Assembly: GCA_018003315.1 (NCBI GenBank)
Contig: JAGNEJ010000014.1
Span: 1 to 64,000, forward strand
Length of the DNA: 64,000 bases
Origin: Verrucomicrobiales bacterium
GTDB lineage: Bacteria; Verrucomicrobiota; Verrucomicrobiia; Verrucomicrobiales; V1-33
Direction of reading: 5' to 3'
Shown here: positions 36,179-45,333 of the stretch, in pieces
Layout: each line of letters begins with the position of its first letter
Position numbering within the stretch: the stretch's first letter is position 1
Notes under the pieces: generated by a model
The model's input: only the letters and a program-made list of their open reading frames with translations
Told to the model about the DNA's origin: nothing
Database searches by the model: none
Position numbers and translations under genes: made by a program

Positions 36179-37597
36179 TCAGAGAATGTCACTCGGTTGA
36201 TAGGCGGCTGCCGCCGGTTCCCGTTCCAGCCAGCGGCGGGCCTTGGCGGCAATGGCGTCCACCTGCGCCCCTGCGGCGCCGGTTTCCGCGGCTCCGGCCT
36301 GCAGCAGTTCCTCCGCCCGGCTGCGGGAAAGTTTCAGGCGGGCATCGCCGGCCAGCCGGTCCAGCAGGTCGTTGTCGCGCAGCGCACCGCCGCGCAAATC
36401 CCGGACGGTGGCCACGGCATGTTCCTTGATGATCTCGTGTGCGGTCTCGCGGCCCACGCCGTTTTTCACCGCTTCCATGAGGAACGTTGTCGTCAGCAGA
36501 AATGGCAGCAGGCGCTCCACCTCGCGCTGGATGACGGCGGTGAACACCTCCATCTGGTTCAGGACCACCAGGGTGGTTTCCAGCAGCCCGTCGATGGCAA
36601 AAAAGGCGTCCGGCAGGACTACCCGGCGCACCACGGAGCAGGAAACGTCCCCTTCGTTCCACTGGTCCCCGGCCAGGGTGGAAACCATGGTGACGTGCCC
36701 CTTGAGTATGGAGTGAAATCCGTTGATGCGTTCGCACGACCGGCTGTTCATCTTGTGCGGCATGGCGCTGGAGCCGGTCTGGCCGGGGGCAAATCCTTCG
36801 CTGGCCAGCTCGTGGCCGGCCATGAGGCGCAGGGTCCGCGCCAAGCTGCCAGGGCCGGATGCCAGATCGCACAGCGTGCTGACAACCCGAAAGTCCAGAC
36901 TGCGCGGATACACCTGACCGACTGCGGTGAAGGCCGCCGGAAGCCCGAGGTGGGAGGCGATTTTCTCCTCCAGTGCGGCCACCTTTGCGGCATCGCCCCC
37001 GAAAAGGTTGAGCTGGTCCAGCTGCGTTCCCGTCGCCCCTTTGATGCCGCGGACTGGATAGGATTGGAGGAGATGTTCCAGTGCCTCGAGTGAGCCGAGC
37101 AGTTCTTCGGCAAACATCGCCAGGCGCTTGCCCAGCGTGGTGGTCTGCGCGGCCACATTGTGAGTGCGGGCGGTCAGGATGGTGGTGCGGAACTGTTCCG
37201 CCCTGCGGACCATGGCCGCGAGCACCGCCACCGCTTTCAGCCGCACCTGGCGCAGTGCCCGGAAGATCTGGAGCTGTTCGACGTTTTCAGTGATGTCCCG
37301 GCTGGTCATGCCTTTGTGAACCTGTTCGTGACCCGCCAGTTCGCAAAATTCGTCAATCCGCGCCTTCACATCGTGGCGGGTGACGCGTTCCCGGCGTGCG
37401 ATCGAGGCGAGGTCGATCCGGTCCGCGACCCGTTCGTAGGCGGCAATGGCCTCCGCGGGGATGTTGAGCCCGAGTTCCCGCTGCGCCTTCATGACGGCAA
37501 TCCAGAATTCCCGCTCCAGGCGGACTTTGCCCTCCGGGGACCAGATGGCGGTCATCGCCGCAGTGGCGTAGCGTTCGGCAAGCACGTTTGGAATCAT
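36179..37597 (-). CDS. purB: Adenylosuccinate lyase
   Basis: A 472-residue fumarase-superfamily lyase that acts twice in purine synthesis, releasing fumarate from SAICAR and from adenylosuccinate. The superfamily signature GSSAMPHKMN is at residues ~272-281. Conserved regions MTSRDITENVEQLQ, ARTHNVAAQTTTLGKRL and GIKGATGT (catalytic His and Ser regions) are intact. Length fits the family. It probably drives the downstream esterase gene. The divergent ECF sigma gene begins about 110 bases upstream. Confidence 0.95.
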   Translation of the reverse strand: MIPNVLAERYATAAMTAIWSPEGKVRLEREFWIAVMKAQRELGLNIPAEAIAAYERVADRIDLASIARRERVTRHDVKARIDEFCELAGHEQVHKGMTSRDITENVEQLQIFRALRQVRLKAVAVLAAMVRRAEQFRTTILTARTHNVAAQTTTLGKRLAMFAEELLGSLEALEHLLQSYPVRGIKGATGTQLDQLNLFGGDAAKVAALEEKIASHLGLPAAFTAVGQVYPRSLDFRVVSTLCDLASGPGSLARTLRLMAGHELASEGFAPGQTGSSAMPHKMNSRSCERINGFHSILKGHVTMVSTLAGDQWNEGDVSCSVVRRVVLPDAFFAIDGLLETTLVVLNQMEVFTAVIQREVERLLPFLLTTTFLMEAVKNGVGRETAHEIIKEHAVATVRDLRGGALRDNDLLDRLAGDARLKLSRSRAEELLQAGAAETGAAGAQVDAIAAKARRWLEREPAAAAYQPSDIL

Positions 37598-37705
37598 TCC
37601 CCATCCGTAACGGCCCCGCAGAGAATTTCAAACCGCGAAACGCCCCGAGCGGTCGGCGTCGGCCTGTGCTGGCAATTTTGTCATCCGGTGATAGCATCCT
37701 CTGCA

Positions 37706-38383
37706 ATGTTTCCCGATGATCCCGAACAGGAAGACGAAAAAGGTCCGGCTGCCGCCGCCTGGCGTGAAGCCTACGAAAAAACCCACAAGAGCCTCATCGA
37801 ACGGCTGGGGGACTGGGAGGATCAGAAATCGTGGGATGCCTTTTACAAGCGCTACTGGAAACTGATATACAGCGTGGCGCTCAAAAGCGGACTGCGCAGC
37901 GAGGAGGCTCTGGATGTCGTGCAGGAAACGATCCTCACCATTGCCAAGCAGCAGAAGGAGCACCGCTACGATGCCAATGTCGGCACCTTCAAAAGCTGGC
38001 TCATGAACCAGACGCGGTGGCGCATCGCCGACCAGTTCCGCAAGCGGGCCAAGGATACGGCGATGCTCAAATTTGAGCATGAGGATGACGAACGGAACAC
38101 CGCCACCCTGGACCGGATGGAAGACCCCGACGCCCACATCCTGGAAACTGTTTGGGATGCGGAATGGAAAAAGAGTCTCGCCGACCGGGCGCTGGCCGCG
38201 GTGAAATTGAAGGTTTCCCCGAAACAATATCAGATTTTTGACTGCTATGTTGTCAAAGGCTGGGGAGTGCGCCGGGTGATGCAGGAACTGGGGGTCAGCA
38301 TGGCTCAGGTGTATCTTGCCAAGCACCGGGTCGGCGGGCTCATGCGCAAGGAAGTCCTGGGTCTGGAGGGGCAGTTGTTCTAA
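37706..38383 (+). CDS. ECF-type RNA polymerase sigma factor
   Basis: A 225-residue ECF sigma factor. Region 2 spans YKRYWKLIYSVALKSGL, EEALDVVQETILTIAKQQKE and FKSWLMNQTRWRIADQFRKR. Region 4 includes VSPKQYQIFDCYVVKGWGVR and MQELGVSMAQVYLAKHRVG, an HTH for the -35 element. A charged linker (EHEDDERNTATLDRMED) separates them. The start ATG 37706 is chosen because an acidic N-terminus begins there; upstream sequence in frame is antisense to purB. No anti-sigma gene is adjacent. Confidence 0.88.
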   Translation: MFPDDPEQEDEKGPAAAAWREAYEKTHKSLIERLGDWEDQKSWDAFYKRYWKLIYSVALKSGLRSEEALDVVQETILTIAKQQKEHRYDANVGTFKSWLMNQTRWRIADQFRKRAKDTAMLKFEHEDDERNTATLDRMEDPDAHILETVWDAEWKKSLADRALAAVKLKVSPKQYQIFDCYVVKGWGVRRVMQELGVSMAQVYLAKHRVGGLMRKEVLGLEGQLF

Positions 38384-38395
38384 CTGCCGTCGGGA

Positions 38396-39145
38396 TCACA
38401 TTTCCCGGGCGGATTTCACCAGATAAAAGGCAAAGGCCAGCAGGGTGAAGCCGCCAAAGCAGACGGCGAAGGGAACATACCAGCCGAGCCACCAGGAAAG
38501 GGCGATTCCCAGACTGTAGGTCGGCGTGTCCAGGATGCCGGCGATCACGCGGGCCGCCAACTGCGTTAACGTTCGCTGCCGGGTGTCCGGAGAATTCCGG
38601 GCGTTTACCGAACCGGTTTCATACGCCTTCATCCAGTTCGTGAGGGCCAACGCCAGTCGGGGCACGGTGCTGATGGCGATCAATGCGCTAACATGCAAAG
38701 GTTCCACCCAGCCGTGAAGCCGAGCGCCCCGGGCGAGGATCATTGGCACCAAAAGGATGACCATGCCATCCAGCACCTTGTCGAGCAGCGCTCCGAACGG
38801 CGTGCACCGGTTGGTCGCCCTCGCGGTCACTCCGTCTGCGCAGTCCAGTGCATAGGAGAGTTGCAGTCCGACCAACAGCACCGCTGCGCCGCCCAGGGAG
38901 TCGTCGATCCACCAGCCTGCCGCCACCGCGGAAATGATGCCGACAAGGAATGCCAGCCAACTGACGGTATTGGGGCTCAGACCGATCTTGGACCCCAGCC
39001 AGGCCAGCCGGATTCCGATCGGATAGCTGAGATGCCGGGTGGGCGGCACCGACAGGGAACTGGCGCCAAACCGAGTAAAATGCGAGAGAGGCAGTTTTGC
39101 GGGTGGAATCGCAGCACTGCCTTCGCTTGATTCAAGCGTGCTCAT
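38396..39145 (-). CDS. CDP-alcohol phosphatidyltransferase family protein
   Basis: A 249-residue integral membrane enzyme that transfers a CDP-activated head or lipid group to an alcohol in phospholipid or related synthesis. The signature D-x2-D-G-x2-A-R-x8-G-x3-D-x3-D is seen in DCADGVTARATNRCTPFGAL continuing to LLDKVLD (residues ~105-130). About five or six hydrophobic segments follow. The acceptor (glycerol phosphate, inositol or other) cannot be read from the sequence. It is convergent with the sigma gene. Confidence 0.85.
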   Translation of the reverse strand: MSTLESSEGSAAIPPAKLPLSHFTRFGASSLSVPPTRHLSYPIGIRLAWLGSKIGLSPNTVSWLAFLVGIISAVAAGWWIDDSLGGAAVLLVGLQLSYALDCADGVTARATNRCTPFGALLDKVLDGMVILLVPMILARGARLHGWVEPLHVSALIAISTVPRLALALTNWMKAYETGSVNARNSPDTRQRTLTQLAARVIAGILDTPTYSLGIALSWWLGWYVPFAVCFGGFTLLAFAFYLVKSAREM

Positions 39146-39511
39146 GACGCCGCTGGGGTCGGCCAGCCAGTGGACTGGACCGGGGAGAACGAGTGGAACA
39201 GATGCATGACGGGGAAATGCTGCGCAGAGGCTGGGTCATCAGCGGATGGATGTCAAGAAATGCCGAATTCAGTGCAATGCTGTTGGTGAGTGGTTCATGG
39301 GGGAGACGGTTGCGTTTCTGCGTCCGCTGGTTCCGCTCCTACGTAGGATGTCCGGGCAGGCAACGGAAGCCAGCTTCGGCCGACAAAACCATTTGGATTG
39401 ACGTCCATGGCAAGTCGCTGGTTGCAAATTAGTTTTTTCCGGTCTAGTTTTTTCCGGTCTCGTTTCCTGCCCCCCCCATCCTCCATCCCCAGATGCCTGC
39501 ATTCCCCGAAC
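39146..39511. other. Gene-poor 366-base gap between divergent genes
   Basis: I see no convincing gene here. The stretch carries the upstream regions of the divergent phosphatidyltransferase and methyltransferase genes, a 15-base tandem duplication (39431-39460) and a run of eight C. A short open frame at 39193-39432 has no protein-like character. Confidence 0.5.
39431..39460. repeat. Perfect tandem duplication of a 15-mer
   Basis: The unit AGTTTTTTCCGGTCT occurs twice back to back, each with a run of six T. A degenerate third start (CGTTTCC) follows. It lies 50 bases before the methyltransferase start, in the possible promoter or leader region. Confidence 0.9.
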
Positions 39512-40114
39512 ATGGACTCCGCCTATTGGAACGCGTTTTACCGTAACACCAGCCTCCATTCTCCATCGAACTTCGCAACATTCTGCAGCACCTACCTCGT
39601 GCCGGGGATGAGCATTGCAGACCTCGGCTGCGGAAGTGGCCGGGACAGCGTGTATTTTGCCCACCAGGGGCTGAATGTCACCGGGGTGGATTCTTCGGAG
39701 GTGGCGATTGCGAAACTGACCGAACACGGCATCCGGCGGTGCGAATTCCTCTGTCGCGACTTCACCCTGCTGGGGGAGATGCCGCGCGACTGCGGCTACC
39801 TGCGGTGGAGCCTGCACGCCATCACGCGCGACAGTCAGGAACGGGTTTTGCGCTGGCTCGGAGCCAATGTGAGGCACCTCTTCATCGAATGCCGCAGTGT
39901 GAACGATGCCATGTATGGCCAGGGAACGCAGGTCGGGCCGGACGAATTTGTCACCAGCCACTACCGCCGTTTCATCCGCAAGGAAGAACTGGAACGCGAT
40001 GCCGCTGCGGTCGGCTTCGACATCCTGTCGTGCGAGGAGTCACTCGGCTGGAGCCGGGTGGACGATGACAATCCGTCCCTCATCCGGCTTGTCGCCCGGA
40101 ATCGCAACCGGTAG
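39512..40114 (+). CDS. SAM-dependent methyltransferase
   Basis: A 200-residue class I methyltransferase with an isolated Rossmann core: SIADLGCGSGRDSVYFAHQG (motif I, residues ~30-49), VTGVDSSEVAIAKL (motif II) and a CRDFTLL segment. The motif after strand 4 is YLRWSLHAI, which resembles small thiopurine/tellurite-type methyltransferases. The substrate is unknown. Start ATG 39512 gives MDSAYWNAFYRN, typical of small-molecule methyltransferases; longer frames extend into the tandem repeat. Confidence 0.82.
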   Translation: MDSAYWNAFYRNTSLHSPSNFATFCSTYLVPGMSIADLGCGSGRDSVYFAHQGLNVTGVDSSEVAIAKLTEHGIRRCEFLCRDFTLLGEMPRDCGYLRWSLHAITRDSQERVLRWLGANVRHLFIECRSVNDAMYGQGTQVGPDEFVTSHYRRFIRKEELERDAAAVGFDILSCEESLGWSRVDDDNPSLIRLVARNRNR

Positions 40115-40218
40115 CCCTGCGCCTGCCCGGGCCATTGGCCGTCCCTGCAGGCATTGCCCGTTTTGGCGCTGCAAAGAGCACTTGCCAGAACGAAAATGGG
40201 ACCACAAGCTCCCGCCGT

Positions 40219-41205
40219 ATGAAATTCATCCATTTGCTGCCGATCGCCGCCCTTGCCGCGGCCGCCGTGTCCCGCGCAGAGGACAAACCTGCTGCCGAAA
40301 GCCAGTCCGGGAAAAAAGCCGAAGCGCCCAAAAAGGAGGGAGCGGACGCGGCCTGGGAGGAAGTGGAGGCGGCGATGAAGGGAAGTCCCGGTGAGCGGCC
40401 CAAAACCCGGGATGAAGCGATGGCTATGATGAAAAAGCGGATTCTGGCGGTGGATGCAAAAGGCGCCGCCTTTTGCAAGGCCTATCCGAACGACCCCCGC
40501 CGCTGGAAAGTGGCCGCGAATGAACTCATGTCCAAGAGGGCCCGCCAGCAACTGGGCATGAAAGGCATGAACGAGGCGGACGAGACCAGACTCCGCAAGG
40601 AAATCCTGGCCGCGCCGGATGCGGATGAGGAAACCAAATCCACGGTCAGCTTTGCGGCAGCCATGGACGAGGAAGACGATGCCAAGTTCAAGGAACTGGC
40701 CGAAGCACACAAAAAAGCATTTCCAGACTACCGCCGCAATGGTGCCCTGGACGGACGCATCAAGCGGATGGAAACGCAGAAGGCCCTGAAGGAAAAGCCG
40801 CTGGAACTGAGCTTCACCGCTGTGGACGGTACGGAGGTCGATCTGGCCAAGCTGCGCGGCAAAGTGGTGCTCATCGATTTCTGGGCTACCTGGTGCGGTC
40901 CCTGCATGGCTGAAGTGCCCAACGTGGTGAAGACCTATGAAAAGCTGCACGAAAAGGGTTTTGAGATCGTCGGCATTTCGCTCGACAACGAGGAGGACAA
41001 GGAGAAGCTGCTTTCGACCACCAAGGAAAAGAAGATGACCTGGGTGCAGCATTTTGACGGCAAGGGATGGAAGAACGAACTCGCCCAAAAATACGGCATC
41101 AATTCCATCCCAGCCATGTGGCTGGTAAACAAAAAGGGCATGGTGGTGAATTTCAATGCCCGCGGAGGCCTGGAGGCGAACGTGGAAAAACTCCTGGCCG
41201 AATAG
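40219..41205 (+). CDS. Secreted TlpA/ResA-like thioredoxin
   Basis: A 328-residue exported thiol-disulfide oxidoreductase. The signal peptide is MKFIHLLPIAALAAAAVSRA. A Lys/Glu/Ala-rich helical region (residues ~20-185) leads into a C-terminal thioredoxin domain with the redox motif WATWCGPCMAEVPN, strand VVLIDFW and the cis-Pro at NSIPAMWLV. TlpA-like proteins reduce disulfides in periplasmic proteins or during cytochrome maturation. Here 'GKWV'-type insertion sequence is replaced by a Glu/Lys-rich loop (DNEEDKEKLLSTTKEKKM). A strong terminator follows 25 bases after the stop. Confidence 0.9.
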   Translation: MKFIHLLPIAALAAAAVSRAEDKPAAESQSGKKAEAPKKEGADAAWEEVEAAMKGSPGERPKTRDEAMAMMKKRILAVDAKGAAFCKAYPNDPRRWKVAANELMSKRARQQLGMKGMNEADETRLRKEILAAPDADEETKSTVSFAAAMDEEDDAKFKELAEAHKKAFPDYRRNGALDGRIKRMETQKALKEKPLELSFTAVDGTEVDLAKLRGKVVLIDFWATWCGPCMAEVPNVVKTYEKLHEKGFEIVGISLDNEEDKEKLLSTTKEKKMTWVQHFDGKGWKNELAQKYGINSIPAMWLVNKKGMVVNFNARGGLEANVEKLLAE

Positions 41206-41230
41206 CATCCGTTTCCCATTCGACCTGCGA

Positions 41231-41262
41231 AAGGGCCGGCGCAACCACGCCGGCCCTTTTTA
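41231..41262 (+). terminator. Strong rho-independent terminator after the TlpA gene
   Basis: Stem AAGGGCCGGC paired perfectly with GCCGGCCCTT across an eight-base loop (GCAACCAC), followed by a T-run. The A-run before the stem could also make it work on the other strand. Confidence 0.9.
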
Positions 41263-41376
41263 TCGAGGCACCGCCGGGAGGCCGCCCCATTGGGCGGACG
41301 ATGAACCGGCAGCATGGTGCCCCGCGAGGGCCTTTGGTGCAAAGAAATGCTTTGCCTTGGCGCTGGATTTCAGGCT

Positions 41377-44085
41377 ATGGGGACAGGCGTGCCGGATTCC
41401 CCTTCATCTTCCCCGCCGCGGCGTGCCCGACGGCTTTTGTTAGGCGCTGGACTGCTGGTCCTCGGAGCGGCGGCTTGGTGGGGTTTGGGCCGATGGCGCA
41501 GCGAGCGCACGGCGGCGTCCGATGAACAGGTGGTGCAGGCTCTGGTGACTTCTGAGGAGACGTATTTGGAACTGAGCCCTTCCATGGGGCGGTTGAGCGC
41601 CGATTTCATGGCGGGAGCGCTGCCGGGTGAGAAAAGCCGGGAATTGTTCGCGGCAGGAGCGGTGTCCTTGACCGATGCCGGACCTGCGCCGCCGCCTGGA
41701 GCCGCCGCCCTGACGTTTCACGTCTGGCCGGTTCAGCCCGCAGCGGCGGCCCCCGGTGCCGCGGTGAAAATCTGGGAACCGCTCACTGCCGCGGTGGATT
41801 ATTTTTCCCATGCCAAGGTTTACATCATCCGCGGGGGCCATCCCGACGGCGATGAATCCCGCTACCATGCGCAGGGTGGAATGGAGGCATTGGGGGCGCT
41901 GAAAAGCGGGGGCCTGGCTTCCTTCACCGGGAAAATGGACTTGGAATGGCGGCGCGAGGCGGCGGGCTGGAGACTCACCGCCTGGCATACCCGCGAACTG
42001 CGCATGGCCACCAGTCCGGAAACACTCTTTGCCGAGGTTTCGGGCAAGGTGTTGTCCGAGGCAGAGGCGGCCCACCTGCGCCAGGGCGACAACGAAGCCG
42101 CCGCCATCAAATATTACAAAGGGGGCCAGAAACAATTGCCGCACCCCTACTTTTCGACGATTTCAGCCAACCAAAAACCCGGCGTGGCGGTGGCGGACAT
42201 CAACGGCGACGGCTGGGACGACATTTATATTACCGTGCGCCTCGGCACCAACCGGCTCCTGGTGAACAAGGGCGATGGCACATTCGCGGAGGAATCGGAA
42301 AAATACGGGCTCGCGCTGCCGGGGCATACCACCTGCACGATTTTCGCCGATTTTGACAACGACGGCGACCTGGATGCACTGCTGGGGCGCAGCCTGCTGA
42401 AAACCGCCTATCTGGAAAACCGGGGCGGCGTCTTTGTCCAGCACAAGGCTCCTGCCTGGTCTCCCATGGCCGTGGTTTCCATGAGCGCTGCGGACTACAA
42501 CCGCGACGGGCTGCTCGACGTCTATCTCTGCACCTACCGTCCCGCCGCTCCGCCCCAGTCTGCACCCTCCGGTGGCGTGGCGGTGGTGGCTACCGATGAT
42601 TTCGACTGGATGGATGAATTCCTGCCGCCGGATCAGGCCAAGGAATACCGTCGTCGGCTCCAGGCAGAGCGTACCCGCGCCCCGGACGGCGCTTTTCCCG
42701 ACCTGCTCGACCAGGTCGGCCCGCCGAACATGTTGCTGGTGAACCGGGGAGGCGGTGTCTTCGAGCCCGCACCGGAAAACAAATCCGCGGGCCTCTGGCG
42801 CAATACCCTGCAGGCCACCTGGGGCGACTATGACCGCGACGGCGATCCCGATTTGTATCTGGCCAACGACTGGGCACCGGACAATCTGCTGCGCAACGAC
42901 GGTGCCGACGGCTTCACCGACGTCACGGAACAAGCGGGCATCACCGCCTACGGATTCGCCATGGGCGCGAGCTGGGGCGACTACGACAACGACGGACGCG
43001 AGGACATTTATGTTTCGAACATGTACAGCAAAGCCGGACGGCGCATCACGGCCGACGTGCCGGGACTGTCTCCCCGCTACGTCGAATCCGCCCAGGGCAA
43101 CTGGCTCTACCACCACGGTGCCGACGGGAAATTCACCCAGGTCGCCGGACTGGAACCGCCGGCCATGACGGTGATGAAAGCCGGTTGGTCGTGGGGCGGC
43201 AAATGGGCGGACTTCGACAACGACGGGTGGCTGGACCTTTACGTGCTCAGCGGCTACTTCACCGCGCCCAAGGAGCTGAGCAGCGAGTTGGATTTGTGAA
43301 GCAACCTCTGGCGCACAGTTGTGCGCACCGACGCCAGCCTCTCCCGCCGCAGTTTCCGCCTGTCCGACGCGTGGAAACGCCGCGGGGAGCATGCCGCGGT
43401 CAACACCCGGCAGGATTCCCGTCTGTCCGGGGTGGAAATGCGCGACGGAAAACTGGTCGTCCACTCGCTCAGCGGCAAGGAGCGCAACCACTACTTTGCC
43501 AACCATGCGGGCAAGTCGTTCACGGATCTTTCCGCACTCAGCGGGCTGGACAACAATGCCGACAGCCGCGGCTGGGCGCTGCTGGATTTCGACCGCGACG
43601 GCTGGCAGGACGTGGCCCTCGTCAATGCCAATCCGCCCCTCTTCAATTTCTACCGCAACACCATGCCCTCGGCCGGCCTGCGCGGCGGCTTCATCGCCGT
43701 GAAATTTGTGGGAGGCAACCGGACGGCTGCCGCTTCGCCATTCGCCTGCCGCGACGGCTACGGTGCGGTGCTCACCGCTGCCCTCGGCGCTACCACCCTG
43801 ACGCGCGAACACCGCTGTGGCGATGGTTTTGCCTCCCAGCACAGCGCCGTCATGATGCTCGGGATCGGCGACTGCCGCGAAGCCAAATCCATCACGGTGC
43901 GCTGGCCCTCCGGAAAATCTGCCACCACTGAAAACATCCCCGCCGGCACCCTGCTAACCTGCTGGGAAAACGCCGGAGATTCTTCTGACGGGGCGGCCTT
44001 CACCCGCAGTGTCTGGGTCATGCCTGCTGCAGGCGCTGGGGATAAAAGCGGCAGGGTTTCCCAGTCTGGCGAGCCAAGTCGCTGA
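41377..44085 (+). pseudogene. VCBS/FG-GAP and ASPIC-UnbV protein interrupted by in-frame TGA
   Basis: One frame of 903 codons broken only by TGA at 43297-43299 (codon 641). An N-terminal anchor (RRLLLGAGLLVLGAAAWWGL) is followed by a spacer. VCBS/FG-GAP beta-propeller repeats then carry Ca-binding motifs: VADINGDGWDDIYI, FADFDNDGDLDALLG, AADYNRDGLLDVYL, WGDYDRDGDPDLYLA, WGDYDNDGREDIYVS and ADFDNDGWLDLYV. After the stop the same frame resumes with SNLWRTVVRTDASL, another FG-GAP motif (LDFDRDGWQDVAL) and a C-terminal ASPIC/UnbV domain (GYGAVLTAALGA, ITVRWPSGKSATTE). The two parts would together make a normal secreted protein. The start ATG 41377 is the one nearest the anchor. Confidence 0.8.
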
Positions 44086-44325
44086 TGGAGCAACAGGGCG
44101 AGGGCTTGGTGTGGTTGCTTCGCGGAGGTTCCCCTCGACTCAGCGAGGCTTTTGTGGCGGGGGGCGGGGTGCTGAGTGTTTTCCATCACCCAATGGCAGC
44201 AGATGCGTTTGGGGAGGCGCGCCGGACTGGCGGGCTTCGCTGCGCCAAGTATTTTGCACGGTGGATGACAAAGTTTGCCGCCGGCTGCGACATTCCAAGT
44301 GAAACACTCTGACTGAAAATGCCGA

Positions 44326-44841
44326 ATGCCAAATCAGGAACTGCAACGCTGCTGGGAACGCTGGCTGGAGGCCCACCTCGACGCGCTGCTGCTCTACGCG
44401 CGGTCCCAGTGCTCCCGCGAGGAGGACGCCGAGGACCTGGTGCAGCAGGCACTGGCGGAATCCTGGCGTCACGGCGAGCCGTCACTGCCGCTGGTTTTCA
44501 CGATCATCCGGCGGCGCGGCATCGATCTGGTGCGGCGAACGTCCTCGCGGCAGCGCCGGGAGTCCGACCTGTGCTGTCTGAACGAGGCATGGCTGGAACC
44601 GGAGGTGGAGAGCCGGGACTGCGCCGCGCATCTGGCCCGGGAGTTGAACAAATTGCCGTCCGCCCAGCGGGAAGTGGTGCTGTTGCATGTCTGGAGCGGA
44701 CTCAGCTTCCGCGAAATCGGGCAGGTCATGGGCACCTCCCTGCACACCGCTGCCTCCCGCTATCGTGCGGCGCTTTGCGCCCTGAGGATTTCCCTTGTTG
44801 AACTTAGCCCTTTCCCGCTCCGCACCGATGCCCAACCCTGA
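44326..44841 (+). CDS. ECF-type RNA polymerase sigma factor
   Basis: A 171-residue ECF sigma factor, shorter than the one at 37706. Region 2 includes LDALLLYARSQC, EEDAEDLVQQALAESWRH and IIRRRGIDLVRR. Region 4 includes LNKLPSAQREVVLLHVWSG and LSFREIGQVMGTSLHTAASR, with a clear HTH. The last 14 bases overlap the start of the next gene, a membrane protein with the layout of an anti-sigma factor, which suggests regulation by that partner. Confidence 0.9.
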   Translation: MPNQELQRCWERWLEAHLDALLLYARSQCSREEDAEDLVQQALAESWRHGEPSLPLVFTIIRRRGIDLVRRTSSRQRRESDLCCLNEAWLEPEVESRDCAAHLARELNKLPSAQREVVLLHVWSGLSFREIGQVMGTSLHTAASRYRAALCALRISLVELSPFPLRTDAQP

Positions 44842-45313
44842 CAACCAACCGGCAGACCGCGCGGTGGAGACTGCCCTTCGCCGCATTCGCCCCGCTCCCG
44901 CTCCCGCAGCATTCCGCCGCCGCCTGCTGCAGGCTGGACCGCCCGCACCGTGCCTTGCCCAACGGAGCGCCGGGAGGTTCGGCTGGCTGGCTGCCGCTGG
45001 CATTGCTGCGGCTGGCGCCCTCGGATTTTTCCTCCTGCAACCGACCTCCCGCGTGCCGCAAATGGATGCACTGTCGGCGTTGTCGCAGTCTCTTCCGGGT
45101 CTGAAACCCACCGCGCCGTCTGTTCCAGATCAAACACCTGCAGCGCCCGCCGCTGCACGGGAAGTCGCCCTGCTGCGCCGCGGCCTGTTGCCGCCAGTCC
45201 AGGTCCTGGAAGTTGAGGAAGTGAGCCTTCCGCCCGCCGGAGGTTCGCTCCACCCAGACTCCGCACGGGAGACATCCACCCGGCTCATTTCCGTTGTCCT
45301 CAATTATTACTAA
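44828..45313 (+). CDS. Putative anti-sigma-like single-span membrane protein
   Basis: A 161-residue protein. The N-terminal cytosolic part (residues 1-50) is basic and Pro/Ala-rich with an RRIRPAPAPAAFRRRLLQ stretch. One membrane segment (GWLAAAGIAAAGALGFFLL, ~55-75) follows, and a Pro-rich periplasmic part ends in STRLISVVLNYY. It lacks the zinc motif of ZAS anti-sigma factors. The role is inferred from its overlap with the ECF sigma gene. The start ATG 44828 is preferred over an earlier ATG/TTG at 44795. Confidence 0.7.
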   Translation: MPNPDNQPADRAVETALRRIRPAPAPAAFRRRLLQAGPPAPCLAQRSAGRFGWLAAAGIAAAGALGFFLLQPTSRVPQMDALSALSQSLPGLKPTAPSVPDQTPAAPAAAREVALLRRGLLPPVQVLEVEEVSLPPAGGSLHPDSARETSTRLISVVLNYY

Positions 45314-45333
45314 CCTGCCACACACCCTAACCG

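Noticed and set aside
39193-39432. Frame of 79 codons in the 39146-39511 gap
   Set aside because: Composition is Trp/Arg/Ser-rich without secondary-structure pattern, and it ends at the tandem repeat. No start signal.
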